The notes below the pieces were generated by a model, which was not told the DNA's origin, made no database searches, and was given only the letters and a program-made list of their open reading frames with translations. A stretch of DNA of 10,219 bases from JANNSW01 sp031431235. GTDB lineage: Bacteria; Pseudomonadota; Alphaproteobacteria; Rhizobiales; Hyphomicrobiaceae. Below, one piece after another: positions 1 to 5,733 of the stretch; position 1 is the first letter of the stretch; each line of letters starts with the position of its first letter. Where the stretch lies: assembly GCA_031431235.1 (NCBI GenBank), contig JANPDA010000035.1, positions 1 to 10,219 of the forward strand, written 5' to 3'. A program made the position numbers and the translations under genes.

Positions 1-108
1 CCCTTCGATCGCCTTCTGTTGGCGCAGGCTGAGGTGGAAGGGCTGCGGCTGCTGACGTTGGACCGTGCCCTCGCTCCCCATCCGCTGGCGTGGCGCGAGG
101 AGGCTTGA
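1..108 (+). CDS. PIN-domain (VapC-like) toxin, C-terminal fragment cut by window edge
   Basis: Frame 1 is open from the window edge to a TGA at 106-108 and gives 35 residues beginning PFDRLLLAQAEVEG and continuing LRLLTLDRAL. This matches the C-terminal part of PIN-domain ribonucleases of type II toxin-antitoxin systems, which typically carry DPFDRLL(I/V)AQA followed by a TxD motif. The two Asp residues visible (third residue, and the one in TLD) correspond to the last conserved acidic positions of the Mg-binding site. VapC toxins cleave RNA and are neutralised by an antitoxin usually encoded just upstream, which would lie outside this window. Family assignment rests on this short tail only. 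The start, full length and antitoxin are not visible. Confidence 0.72.
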   Translation, partial: PFDRLLLAQAEVEGLRLLTLDRALAPHPLAWREEA

Positions 109-211
109 AGACGGCGCTGCGGCCCATTGCATCTGGCTCGATCCTCGGCCAGTTTCAGCCGCGGACGCGCACCTTCCGCGCGGTTGCTTTCCTTTCATCC
201 GGAGCCTTGCC
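109..211. other. Intergenic spacer and leader of the flavoprotein gene
   Basis: This spacer of about 100 bases lies between the PIN-domain tail and the dehydrogenase start. It holds the dehydrogenase ribosome binding site: GGAG at 201-204, seven bases before the ATG at 212. An open frame continues upstream to 65, but its translation (Arg/Ala-rich, unlike the family N terminus) overlaps the PIN gene and is not credible coding. I see no convincing promoter boxes, operator or terminator. Confidence 0.5.
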
Positions 212-2686
212 ATGTCCACCGACCTTCCAAAACAAGCCCGCGCCGTGATCATCGGCGGCGGCGTGGCCGGTTGCTCGGTCGCCTATCATCTCGCCAAGCT
301 GGGCTGGAAGGACGTGGTGCTGCTCGAGCGCAAGACGCTCACCTCCGGCACCACCTGGCATGCGGCAGGTCTGATGGGGCAGGGCCGTGCGAGCCCCGTG
401 ATGCAGAAGCTCACCATGTACTCGGCCAAGCTCTACGAGGACATCGAGGAGGAGACCGAGCTTTCGACCGGTTTCAAGCGCTGCGGCTCGCTGCTGATGG
501 CGATCTCCGACGAGCGCGCCGAGGAGGTCCGCCGCCTCGCCACGTCCGTTCGCATGAACGGGCTGGACTGCCAGATCCTCTCGCCCAGGGAATCCAAGGA
601 CCTCTACCCCTATCTGAACGTCTCGGACGCCCGTCTCGGCTTCCACATCCCGAGCGACGGGCAGGCCGATCCGGCCAACGTGGCGCTCGCCATGGCCAAG
701 GGCGCCCGCCAGCGCGGCGCCAAGGTATTCGAGAACGTGAAGGTGACGGGGATCACCAAGGCGAATGGCCGGGTGACGGGCGTCGTGACCGATCATGGCA
801 CGATAAAATCCGACATCGTCGTCAACTGCGCCGGCATGTGGGGCCGCGACGTCGGCAAGATGGTGGGCGTCGATATTCCCCTCCAGGCCTGCGAGCATTT
901 CTACATCGTGACCGAGCCGATTGCCGGACTGCCCAAGAGCATGCCGGTGATGCGGGTGCAGGAAGAGTGCGCCTACTACAAGGAGGATGCGGGCAAGATC
1001 CTGCTCGGCGCCTTCGAGCCGGGGGCCAAGCCCTGGGGCCTCGACGGGATCCCCGAGGATTCGGCCTTTCTCGAGCTGCCCGAGGATTTCGAGCACTTCC
1101 AGCCGGTGCTGGAGATGGCGATCAAGCGCCTGCCGATCCTGGAAACCGCCGGCATCCGCAAGTTCTTCAATGGCCCTGAAAGCTTCACGCCCGACGACCG
1201 CTGGATGATGGGTGAAGCGCCCAACCTGCGCGGCTTCTACATGCTGTGCGGCTACAACTCGATCGGCATCGTCTCCTCGGGCGGGGCCGGCATGGCGCTC
1301 GCGCAGTGGATGGAGGACGGCGAGCCGCCCTTCGATCTCGGCGACGTCGACATCCGACGCATGCACGGCTTCCAGGCCAACAAGAGCTATCTGGCCGAGC
1401 GCGTCACCGAGACGCTCGGCCTGCTCTACGACCACCATTGGCCCTACCGCCAGTTCGCGACCTCGCGCGGCATCCGCAAGTCGCCGCTGCACGAGCGGCT
1501 CGAGTCCCTCGGCGCCTGCTTTGGGGAAGCGGCAGGCTGGGAGCGCGCCAACTGGTTCCTGCCTGACGCGGCGAGGCAGCGCGGCGAGAAGGCGGAGTAC
1601 GAATACTCCTGGAAGCGGCAGAACTGGTTCGAGCATGCGCGCGCTGAGCATCTGGCGATCAGGAACGGCGTCGGCTTCTTCGACATGACGTCTTTCGGCA
1701 AGATCCGGGTCGAGGGGCGCGATGCGGAGGCCGTGCTGCAGCGGATCTGCGCCAACGACGTCGCGATCGAGCCCGGTAAGCTCTGCTACACGCAATGGCT
1801 GAACCGGAAGGGCGGCGTGGAGGCCGACGTGACGGTGACGCGCCTCGCCGAGACGAGCTTCCTGGTCGTCACGCCCTCGATGACGCTGCCGCGTGACCTC
1901 GCCTGGCTGAAGCGGCATATCCCCGAAGACGCTCATTGCTCGGCAATCGATGTGACGGCGCTCGAATGCGTGATCCCGGTGATGGGCCCCAAGGCCCGCG
2001 ACCTGTTGGGCAAGGTGACGACCGCCGACCTCTCGAACGCGGCCTTCCCCTTCGGCACGGCCAAGGAGATCGAGCTCGGGATGGCGCTGGTGCGCGCGCA
2101 CCGGGTCACTTTCGTCGGCGAGCTCGGCTGGGAGATCTATGCCACCGCCGACATGGCGCGGCATGTGTTCGACCGGATCTGGGAGGCGGGCAAGGAGTTC
2201 GGTTTGAAGCCCTGCGGCCTGCATGTGCTCGACAGTTGCCGCATCGAGAAGGCCTACCGCCACATGGGCCACGACATGAGCGATGAGGAGCACGTGCTGG
2301 AAGCTGGTCTCGGCTTTGCGGTCAAGACCGACAAGAAATCCGGTCGCTTTGGCGACTTCATCGGCCGTGAGGCCGTGCTGCAGAAGAAGCAGGCCGGGCT
2401 GTCGAAGCGTCTCGTGCAATTCAAGCTCGAGGACCCCGAGCCGCTGCTCTATCACCACGAGCCGATCTGGCGCGACGGCCAGCTCTGCGGCTACGTGACG
2501 AGCGCCAACTACGGGCACTTCCTCGGCGGCGCTGTCGCGCTCGGCTATGTGCGCTGCGAGGCGAGCGAGAAGCCCGCCGACATCGAGCGCTCCAAGTTCG
2601 AGATCGACGTCGCCGGCACGAGGTTCAAGGCAAAGGCGAGCTTCAAGCCGATGCATGATCCCGACGCCAAGCGGGTGAAGGCGTGA
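212..2686 (+). CDS. FAD-dependent dehydrogenase with GcvT domains, dimethylglycine/sarcosine dehydrogenase-like
   Basis: The protein has 824 residues, the usual size (about 810-860) of dimethylglycine/sarcosine dehydrogenase-like enzymes. These oxidatively demethylate N-methyl amines; the FAD domain makes an iminium intermediate and the GcvT-like domain traps the carbon as methylene-tetrahydrofolate. The N-terminal DAO/Rossmann domain (about 10-375) has GGGVAG at 15-20 and an acidic residue at 39 for the FAD ribose. SGTTWHAAG follows, where His50 aligns with the His that carries covalent FAD in mammalian DMGDH and SARDH. A linker domain (about 380-435), GCV_T (about 440-715, GELGWEIY at 636-643) and GCV_T C-terminal domain (HEPIW near 749, then the YGHFLGG segment) complete the order. 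The start at 212 is chosen because MSTDLPKQARAVIIGGG is the family N terminus and GGAG lies seven bases upstream; an in-frame start at 65 would overlap the preceding gene. No signal peptide is present, so it is cytoplasmic. The exact substrate (dimethylglycine, sarcosine or another N-methyl compound) cannot be read from sequence. No obvious partner gene is adjacent. Confidence 0.9.
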   Translation: MSTDLPKQARAVIIGGGVAGCSVAYHLAKLGWKDVVLLERKTLTSGTTWHAAGLMGQGRASPVMQKLTMYSAKLYEDIEEETELSTGFKRCGSLLMAISDERAEEVRRLATSVRMNGLDCQILSPRESKDLYPYLNVSDARLGFHIPSDGQADPANVALAMAKGARQRGAKVFENVKVTGITKANGRVTGVVTDHGTIKSDIVVNCAGMWGRDVGKMVGVDIPLQACEHFYIVTEPIAGLPKSMPVMRVQEECAYYKEDAGKILLGAFEPGAKPWGLDGIPEDSAFLELPEDFEHFQPVLEMAIKRLPILETAGIRKFFNGPESFTPDDRWMMGEAPNLRGFYMLCGYNSIGIVSSGGAGMALAQWMEDGEPPFDLGDVDIRRMHGFQANKSYLAERVTETLGLLYDHHWPYRQFATSRGIRKSPLHERLESLGACFGEAAGWERANWFLPDAARQRGEKAEYEYSWKRQNWFEHARAEHLAIRNGVGFFDMTSFGKIRVEGRDAEAVLQRICANDVAIEPGKLCYTQWLNRKGGVEADVTVTRLAETSFLVVTPSMTLPRDLAWLKRHIPEDAHCSAIDVTALECVIPVMGPKARDLLGKVTTADLSNAAFPFGTAKEIELGMALVRAHRVTFVGELGWEIYATADMARHVFDRIWEAGKEFGLKPCGLHVLDSCRIEKAYRHMGHDMSDEEHVLEAGLGFAVKTDKKSGRFGDFIGREAVLQKKQAGLSKRLVQFKLEDPEPLLYHHEPIWRDGQLCGYVTSANYGHFLGGAVALGYVRCEASEKPADIERSKFEIDVAGTRFKAKASFKPMHDPDAKRVKA

Positions 2687-2694
2687 GGCATTGC

Positions 2695-2719
2695 GGGGGC
2701 GACCGCGCCTGTCGCCCCC
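2695..2719. terminator. Hairpin between convergent genes, possible bidirectional terminator
   Basis: A perfect 9-bp inverted repeat, GGGGGCGAC (2695-2703) and GTCGCCCCC (2711-2719), has a 7-base loop. It sits just after the dehydrogenase stop and touches the stop codon of the convergent Uma2 gene. Position and stability suit a transcription end point for both genes. Neither strand has a T-run after the stem, so a classical intrinsic terminator is not proven. Confidence 0.5.
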
Positions 2720-3312
2720 TACGCCGTCGCGTGATACGTGTCCCCGTAGACATTTGCAAGCGGCAGCACCAGGTCGATTGAGGCGAGATCGACTGCGGCA
2801 TCGAGCCCGGCGATTGCCGTTGGATTGTCCGGCCAATTCCCGTCGGCCAACCGGCGAAGCACCTCGATCTTCACGGTCGCCGAATGCACGATGAGGATCT
2901 CCTCGATAGACGGCACCGAGGCATAGAGCGGGATGTTGCTCCATGTGTCCTGGGCGTTCGAGGGTGACAGGATCTCGATCAGCAGGATTGCATCCGGGAT
3001 CATCAGCACGCCCGGCCGGTCCGGGACGCAGGTGACACCGAGCTCGGGAATCCGGTGGTTCCAAGCGGCCCTCAGCTTGGGCTGGATTCCGGGAGCAACG
3101 ATGATGCGGCAACCGGGGCGCACTGCCTCCAAGTGATTGCCGATCTGCCGAGTGAGGTTGCTGTGAATCGTACCGTGGGTGTTGCTCGCCGGCGCCATGG
3201 CCCGCAATACGCCGTCGACAAGCTCATAGCGTACGGAAGTGCCGTCGCCGGGCCAGTCCAGGAACTCGGCGACAGTCATCAGAGGCGGCAGCTTGCGTGC
3301 GGCTTCGGCCAT
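2719..3312 (-). CDS. Uma2 family (DUF820) PD-(D/E)xK nuclease-fold protein
   Basis: This 197-residue protein has the Uma2/DUF820 layout: MTVAEFLDWP, YELVDGVLRAMAPAS (about 29-43), an HGTIHSNL helix, PGCRIIVAPGIQPKL, the IPELGV strand, LLIEILSPSN (about 111-119) and a C-terminal IVHS segment. The family has a restriction-endonuclease-like fold and is common in cyanobacteria and many proteobacteria. Its cellular role is not established, and 'endonuclease' is inferred from the fold. Glu30 and Glu113 are the visible candidate active-site acids. The Lys that many members carry four residues after an Asp in the D-x3-K-x3-Y segment is Asn126 here (D122, N126, Y130). This may mark a subfamily or reduced activity. 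The start is the ATG at 3312, with AGGG seven bases upstream in the mRNA. It lies 80 bases downstream of the dioxygenase on the same strand; functional linkage is doubtful. Confidence 0.85.
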   Translation of the reverse strand: MAEAARKLPPLMTVAEFLDWPGDGTSVRYELVDGVLRAMAPASNTHGTIHSNLTRQIGNHLEAVRPGCRIIVAPGIQPKLRAAWNHRIPELGVTCVPDRPGVLMIPDAILLIEILSPSNAQDTWSNIPLYASVPSIEEILIVHSATVKIEVLRRLADGNWPDNPTAIAGLDAAVDLASIDLVLPLANVYGDTYHATA

Positions 3313-3375
3313 GCTCGGACCCTGTGGGACATCCTGATCCCATTCTCATAGCACAGGAACCCTGCTCCGGTCTGC

Positions 3376-3393
3376 GGCTTGCCCAGGCGAGCC
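3376..3393 (-). terminator. Small hairpin at the dioxygenase stop codon
   Basis: GGCTTGCC and GGCGAGCC form a 7-bp stem with one G-T wobble and a 4-base loop, ending at the last base of the dioxygenase stop codon. It could reduce read-through into the Uma2 gene. No T-run follows, and the short stem may be chance in such GC-rich DNA. Confidence 0.25.
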
Positions 3394-4334
3394 TAACCGA
3401 TCGGCTTCAACCGCGCCTCGATCGCCGTGCGCTTGCCTTCCAGGAACGGCGGCAACGATAGCTTTTCCCCAAGCGTCGCGAGTGGCTCGTCGGCGGCAAA
3501 GCCCGGTCCGTCCGTCGCCAGCTCGAACAGCACGCCGCCGGGCTCGCGGAAATAGAGCGAGCGGAAATAGAAGCGCTCGACCTCGCCCGAGTTGCGCACG
3601 CCCGCCGCCGTCAGCCGCTCGGTCCAGGCCGTGAGCGCCGCACGATCGGTCACGCGGAAGGCCACGTGATGCACGCCGCCCGCGCCCTGTCGTGCAGGCC
3701 CAACCCCCGCTTCCTCCAGCACATGCAACTCCGCAGATAGTCCGCCCGGCCCCATGCCGAACACGTGGACCGTCGCGCTGCCGCGGTCGGGCGAGGCATA
3801 GTTCCTGAGCCGGCGCATGCCCATGACGTCGATCAGCACCCGCTCGGTACGGACGAGCCGGGGCACGCTGATCGTGATGGCCGCAAGCGCCTTCAGCTGG
3901 TGGCGCGCCGGCACCGGGCTTCGCTCCCAGGGGTGCTCCGGCAAGCCACCATCCGCGATCAGCATCAGCCGCTGGCCTTCCGGGTCCTCGAAGCGAAGCG
4001 TTGCCCGGCCGTCCCGCTCGACGATCTCGCCGGCGGCCGGCAGGCGGTCACGCCAGAAGGCGAGACTGTCGGAGCTGGCGACGCTGTAGCCGGTGTTGAC
4101 GACCGAGCAGGTGCCGCGGCTCTCGCGTCCGACCGGCCAGTCGAAGAAGGTGATGTCGGAGCCGGGCGAGGCCGCGCCATCGGCGTAGAAGAGATGGTAG
4201 GCCGTGGTGTCGTCCTGGTTGACCGTCCTCTTGACGAGCCTCAATCCCAGCGTGCGCGTGTAGAAGGCGAGGTTCGCCGGAGCATCAGCCGTCACGGCCG
4301 TCAGGTGGTGGAAGCCGCCGAGCTCGAGGTTCAT
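3393..4334 (-). CDS. Ring-cleaving extradiol dioxygenase, two-domain VOC/glyoxalase family (PcpA/LinE/MhqO type)
   Basis: This 313-residue protein has two vicinal-oxygen-chelate modules, about 1-130 and 145-290. It resembles the hydroquinone dioxygenases PcpA and LinE and the MhqO/MhqA group, which open (substituted) hydroquinone rings with Fe(II). In PcpA the iron ligands are an N-terminal His, a His at the start of module two and a Glu near its end. The matching residues here are HH at 9-10 (GGFHHLTAVT), HH at 222-223 (GGVHHVAFRV) and Glu271 (GGVLFELATDGPGF). Arg254 and Tyr261, in the stretch before the Glu, sit where PcpA has its second-sphere Arg and Tyr. The start at 4334 is preferred over the ATG 12 bases upstream (4346): GGAG lies six bases before 4334, while 4346 has no Shine-Dalgarno. 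Likely role: cytoplasmic cleavage or detoxification of quinol-type aromatics. The actual substrate is unknown, and no MarR-type regulator or quinone reductase is adjacent. Confidence 0.87.
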   Translation of the reverse strand: MNLELGGFHHLTAVTADAPANLAFYTRTLGLRLVKRTVNQDDTTAYHLFYADGAASPGSDITFFDWPVGRESRGTCSVVNTGYSVASSDSLAFWRDRLPAAGEIVERDGRATLRFEDPEGQRLMLIADGGLPEHPWERSPVPARHQLKALAAITISVPRLVRTERVLIDVMGMRRLRNYASPDRGSATVHVFGMGPGGLSAELHVLEEAGVGPARQGAGGVHHVAFRVTDRAALTAWTERLTAAGVRNSGEVERFYFRSLYFREPGGVLFELATDGPGFAADEPLATLGEKLSLPPFLEGKRTAIEARLKPIG

Positions 4335-4409
4335 GGGGTGCTCCATTTGCTACCGGTACGTGCCGCCGCGATTCCCGACTTCCCGGCCGAGGGCGGGCCG
4401 ATGCTTGGC

Positions 4410-4429
4410 GTTGCTTGCCGAAAAGCAAC
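4410..4429. repeat. Inverted repeat, 7-bp stem and 6-base loop
   Basis: GTTGCTT (4410-4416) and AAGCAAC (4423-4429) are perfect complements around the loop GCCGAA. It lies between the divergent dioxygenase and ruvC genes, so it could be an operator or a transcript hairpin. Nothing identifies a protein that binds it. Confidence 0.35.
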
Positions 4430-4489
4430 CCCGCTCGAGCGCCGGGACCGAGGGCCCGACGCGGCAGCCCCCTCGCGCTCGACATCTGG

Positions 4490-4521
4490 GCCCCGGATAG
4501 CCGCTGCGCGGCTTCCGGGGC
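4490..4521. repeat. Strong palindromic hairpin, REP-like intergenic element
   Basis: GCCCCGGA (4490-4497) pairs with TCCGGGGC (4514-4521), and AGCCGC (4499-4504) pairs with GCGGCT (4508-4513) around a three-base loop TGC. A single bulged T at 4498 interrupts an otherwise 14-bp stem. The outer CCCCGGA...TCCGGGG arms resemble short palindromic elements dispersed between genes in many alphaproteobacteria; that resemblance is from memory. It sits about 60 bases upstream of ruvC, so it could also act as an attenuator or leader structure. No T-run follows. Confidence 0.55.
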
Positions 4522-4583
4522 AACGGACCCGCCATCTATCGCCTTTGCACCGCCATTGCTATCACCACACCATGGCGGGCAAC

Positions 4584-5099
4584 ATGATTCGCATCATCGG
4601 CATCGATCCCGGGCTCAGGCGCACCGGTTGGGGCATCATCGACACGGATGGCGTGCGGCTCTCCTATGTGGCGAGCGGCGTCATCACCTCGGAGGCCGAA
4701 GACGAGCTCGCCTATCGGTTGCTCGACCTCTACAAGGGCTTGACCTCGGTCATCGCCGCGCACAAGCCGCGTGAGGCGGCCGTGGAGGAAACCTTCGTCA
4801 ACGAGAATGCGCGCGCAACCCTGAAGCTCGGTCAGGCGCGCGGCATGGCGCTGCTGGCACCAGCCCAGGCCGGCCTCAGGATCGCCGAGTACGCGCCCAA
4901 TCAGATCAAGAAGACGGTAACCGGCGTCGGCCATGGCGAGAAGCGCCAGATCGCCATGATGATCGGCATCCTGCTGCCGAAGGCCAAACCGGAAAGCCCG
5001 GACGAGGCGGACGCGCTCGCGATCGCCATCTGCCACGGCCAGCATCGCGGTATCCGCGATCTCGAGGCCTCGTTGAAGGCGAGGGCGGTCGGCAAATGA
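4584..5099 (+). CDS. ruvC: Crossover junction endodeoxyribonuclease RuvC (Holliday junction resolvase)
   Basis: RuvC is a dimeric Mg-dependent nuclease that nicks Holliday junctions symmetrically, finishing recombination started by RecA and branch migration by RuvAB. The protein has 171 residues, the family norm, and opens with MIRIIGIDPGLRRTGWG. All four catalytic acids are visible: Asp8 (GIDPG), Glu68 (VEETFV), Asp140 and Asp143 (DEADALAIAICH), matching D7, E66, D138 and D141 of E. coli. The start at 4584 gives this canonical N terminus and has a weak GGCGGG five to ten bases upstream; an ATG at 4572 would add four residues (MAGN) and has no Shine-Dalgarno. Its stop overlaps the ruvA start in an ATGA, so the two are translationally coupled. 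The yebC gene that often precedes ruvC is absent here. Confidence 0.96.
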   Translation: MIRIIGIDPGLRRTGWGIIDTDGVRLSYVASGVITSEAEDELAYRLLDLYKGLTSVIAAHKPREAAVEETFVNENARATLKLGQARGMALLAPAQAGLRIAEYAPNQIKKTVTGVGHGEKRQIAMMIGILLPKAKPESPDEADALAIAICHGQHRGIRDLEASLKARAVGK

Positions 5100-5713
5100 T
5101 CGGCAAGCTCACGGGCAAGATCGACAGCCTCGGCGAGGATTTCGTGATCCTCGACGTCAATGGCGTCGGCTACGAGGTGTTCTGCTCCTCGCGCGTGCTC
5201 GCCTTTCTGTCGACGGTCGAGGGTCCGGCATCGCTTGCGATCGAGACCTATGTGCGCGAGGACCAGATCCGCCTCTATGGTTTCCGTACCGAGGAGGAGC
5301 GGCAGTGGTTCCGCCTGCTGCAATCGGTGCAGGGCGTCGGCGCCAAGGTCGCGCTGTCGGTGTTGGGTGTGCTCTCGCCCAACGATATCGCCAACGCCAT
5401 AGCGCTGCAGGACAAGGCTGGAATTCGCGCGCCGCATGTGGGGCCAAAGCTGGCGCAGCGGATCGTGACGGAGCTGAAGGACAAGGCGCCTGCCCTGACC
5501 GCTGCCGGTGTCGCGCTGCCGCGGGGCGGCGCCGCGATGCCAGCGCCCAAGGGCGCCGCCTCGACCGCCGCCGAAGCCGTCTCCGCCCTCGTCAACCTCG
5601 GCTATCCCCACGCCCAGGCGAGCGCCGCCGTCTCGCTCGCCTTCAAGGAGCTGGGCGCCGAGGCCAGGACCGAAGCGCTGATCCGGCGCGGGCTGAAGGA
5701 GCTGGCTCGGTAG
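5096..5713 (+). CDS. ruvA: Holliday junction branch migration protein RuvA
   Basis: RuvA is the tetrameric DNA-binding subunit that holds the Holliday junction and loads the RuvB motor. The protein has 205 residues, within the usual range. Domain I (about 1-64) begins MIGKLTGKIDSLGEDFVILDVNGVGYEVF. Domain II (about 65-140) carries two helix-hairpin-helix motifs, QSVQGVGAKVALSVLG and APHVGPKLAQRIVTELKDK. A flexible Ala/Pro/Gly linker (about 140-155) leads to domain III (about 158-205, ALVNLGYPHAQASAAV), which contacts RuvB. The start is fixed by the ATGA overlap with ruvC and by GAGGG at 5081-5085. In many bacteria ruvB follows directly; here the next gene is convergent and starts no ruvB, so ruvB must be elsewhere. 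Confidence 0.97.
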   Translation: MIGKLTGKIDSLGEDFVILDVNGVGYEVFCSSRVLAFLSTVEGPASLAIETYVREDQIRLYGFRTEEERQWFRLLQSVQGVGAKVALSVLGVLSPNDIANAIALQDKAGIRAPHVGPKLAQRIVTELKDKAPALTAAGVALPRGGAAMPAPKGAASTAAEAVSALVNLGYPHAQASAAVSLAFKELGAEARTEALIRRGLKELAR

Positions 5714-5724
5714 CGGGCCAGCTC
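5699..5724. terminator. Hairpin spanning the ruvA stop codon, possible bidirectional terminator
   Basis: GAGCTGGC (5699-5706) and GCCAGCTC (5717-5724) form a perfect 8-bp stem with a 10-base loop that contains the ruvA TAG. It sits at the 20-base junction between convergent ruvA and the methyltransferase gene. There is no T-run downstream on either strand, so it is a candidate only. Confidence 0.4.
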
Positions 5725-5733
5725 TATACCCGA

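Larger units (their letters stand above)
4335..4583. other. Divergent intergenic region between the dioxygenase and ruvC
   Basis: About 250 bases separate the two divergent starts and must hold promoters for both. I cannot place -35/-10 boxes with confidence in this GC-rich stretch. It contains an 8-bp palindrome TACCGGTA (4351-4358) 16 bases upstream of the dioxygenase start, a 7-bp stem hairpin (4410-4429) and a much stronger bulged hairpin (4490-4521); the two hairpins have their own entries. The open frame that appears to extend ruvC leftwards through here is the antisense of the dioxygenase and is not coding. Confidence 0.55.

Noticed and set aside
65..211. In-frame 49-residue N-terminal extension of the dehydrogenase
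   Set aside because: It overlaps the PIN-domain gene, has no ribosome binding site and does not look like the family N terminus, which begins at 212.
155..3112. 985-codon open frame on the minus strand
   Set aside because: It is antisense to the dehydrogenase and in a different frame from the Uma2 gene. Its composition is Arg/His/Gly/Ala-rich, with no recognisable domain. Long antisense frames are expected in GC-rich coding DNA.
4351..4358. Palindrome TACCGGTA upstream of the dioxygenase as an operator
   Set aside because: An 8-bp palindrome is expected by chance, and nothing else, such as a second half-site or an adjacent regulator gene, supports it.
3765..4583. Leftward extension of the ruvC frame
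   Set aside because: It is antisense to the dioxygenase and the leader region, while RuvC proteins start at the MIRIIGIDPG segment.
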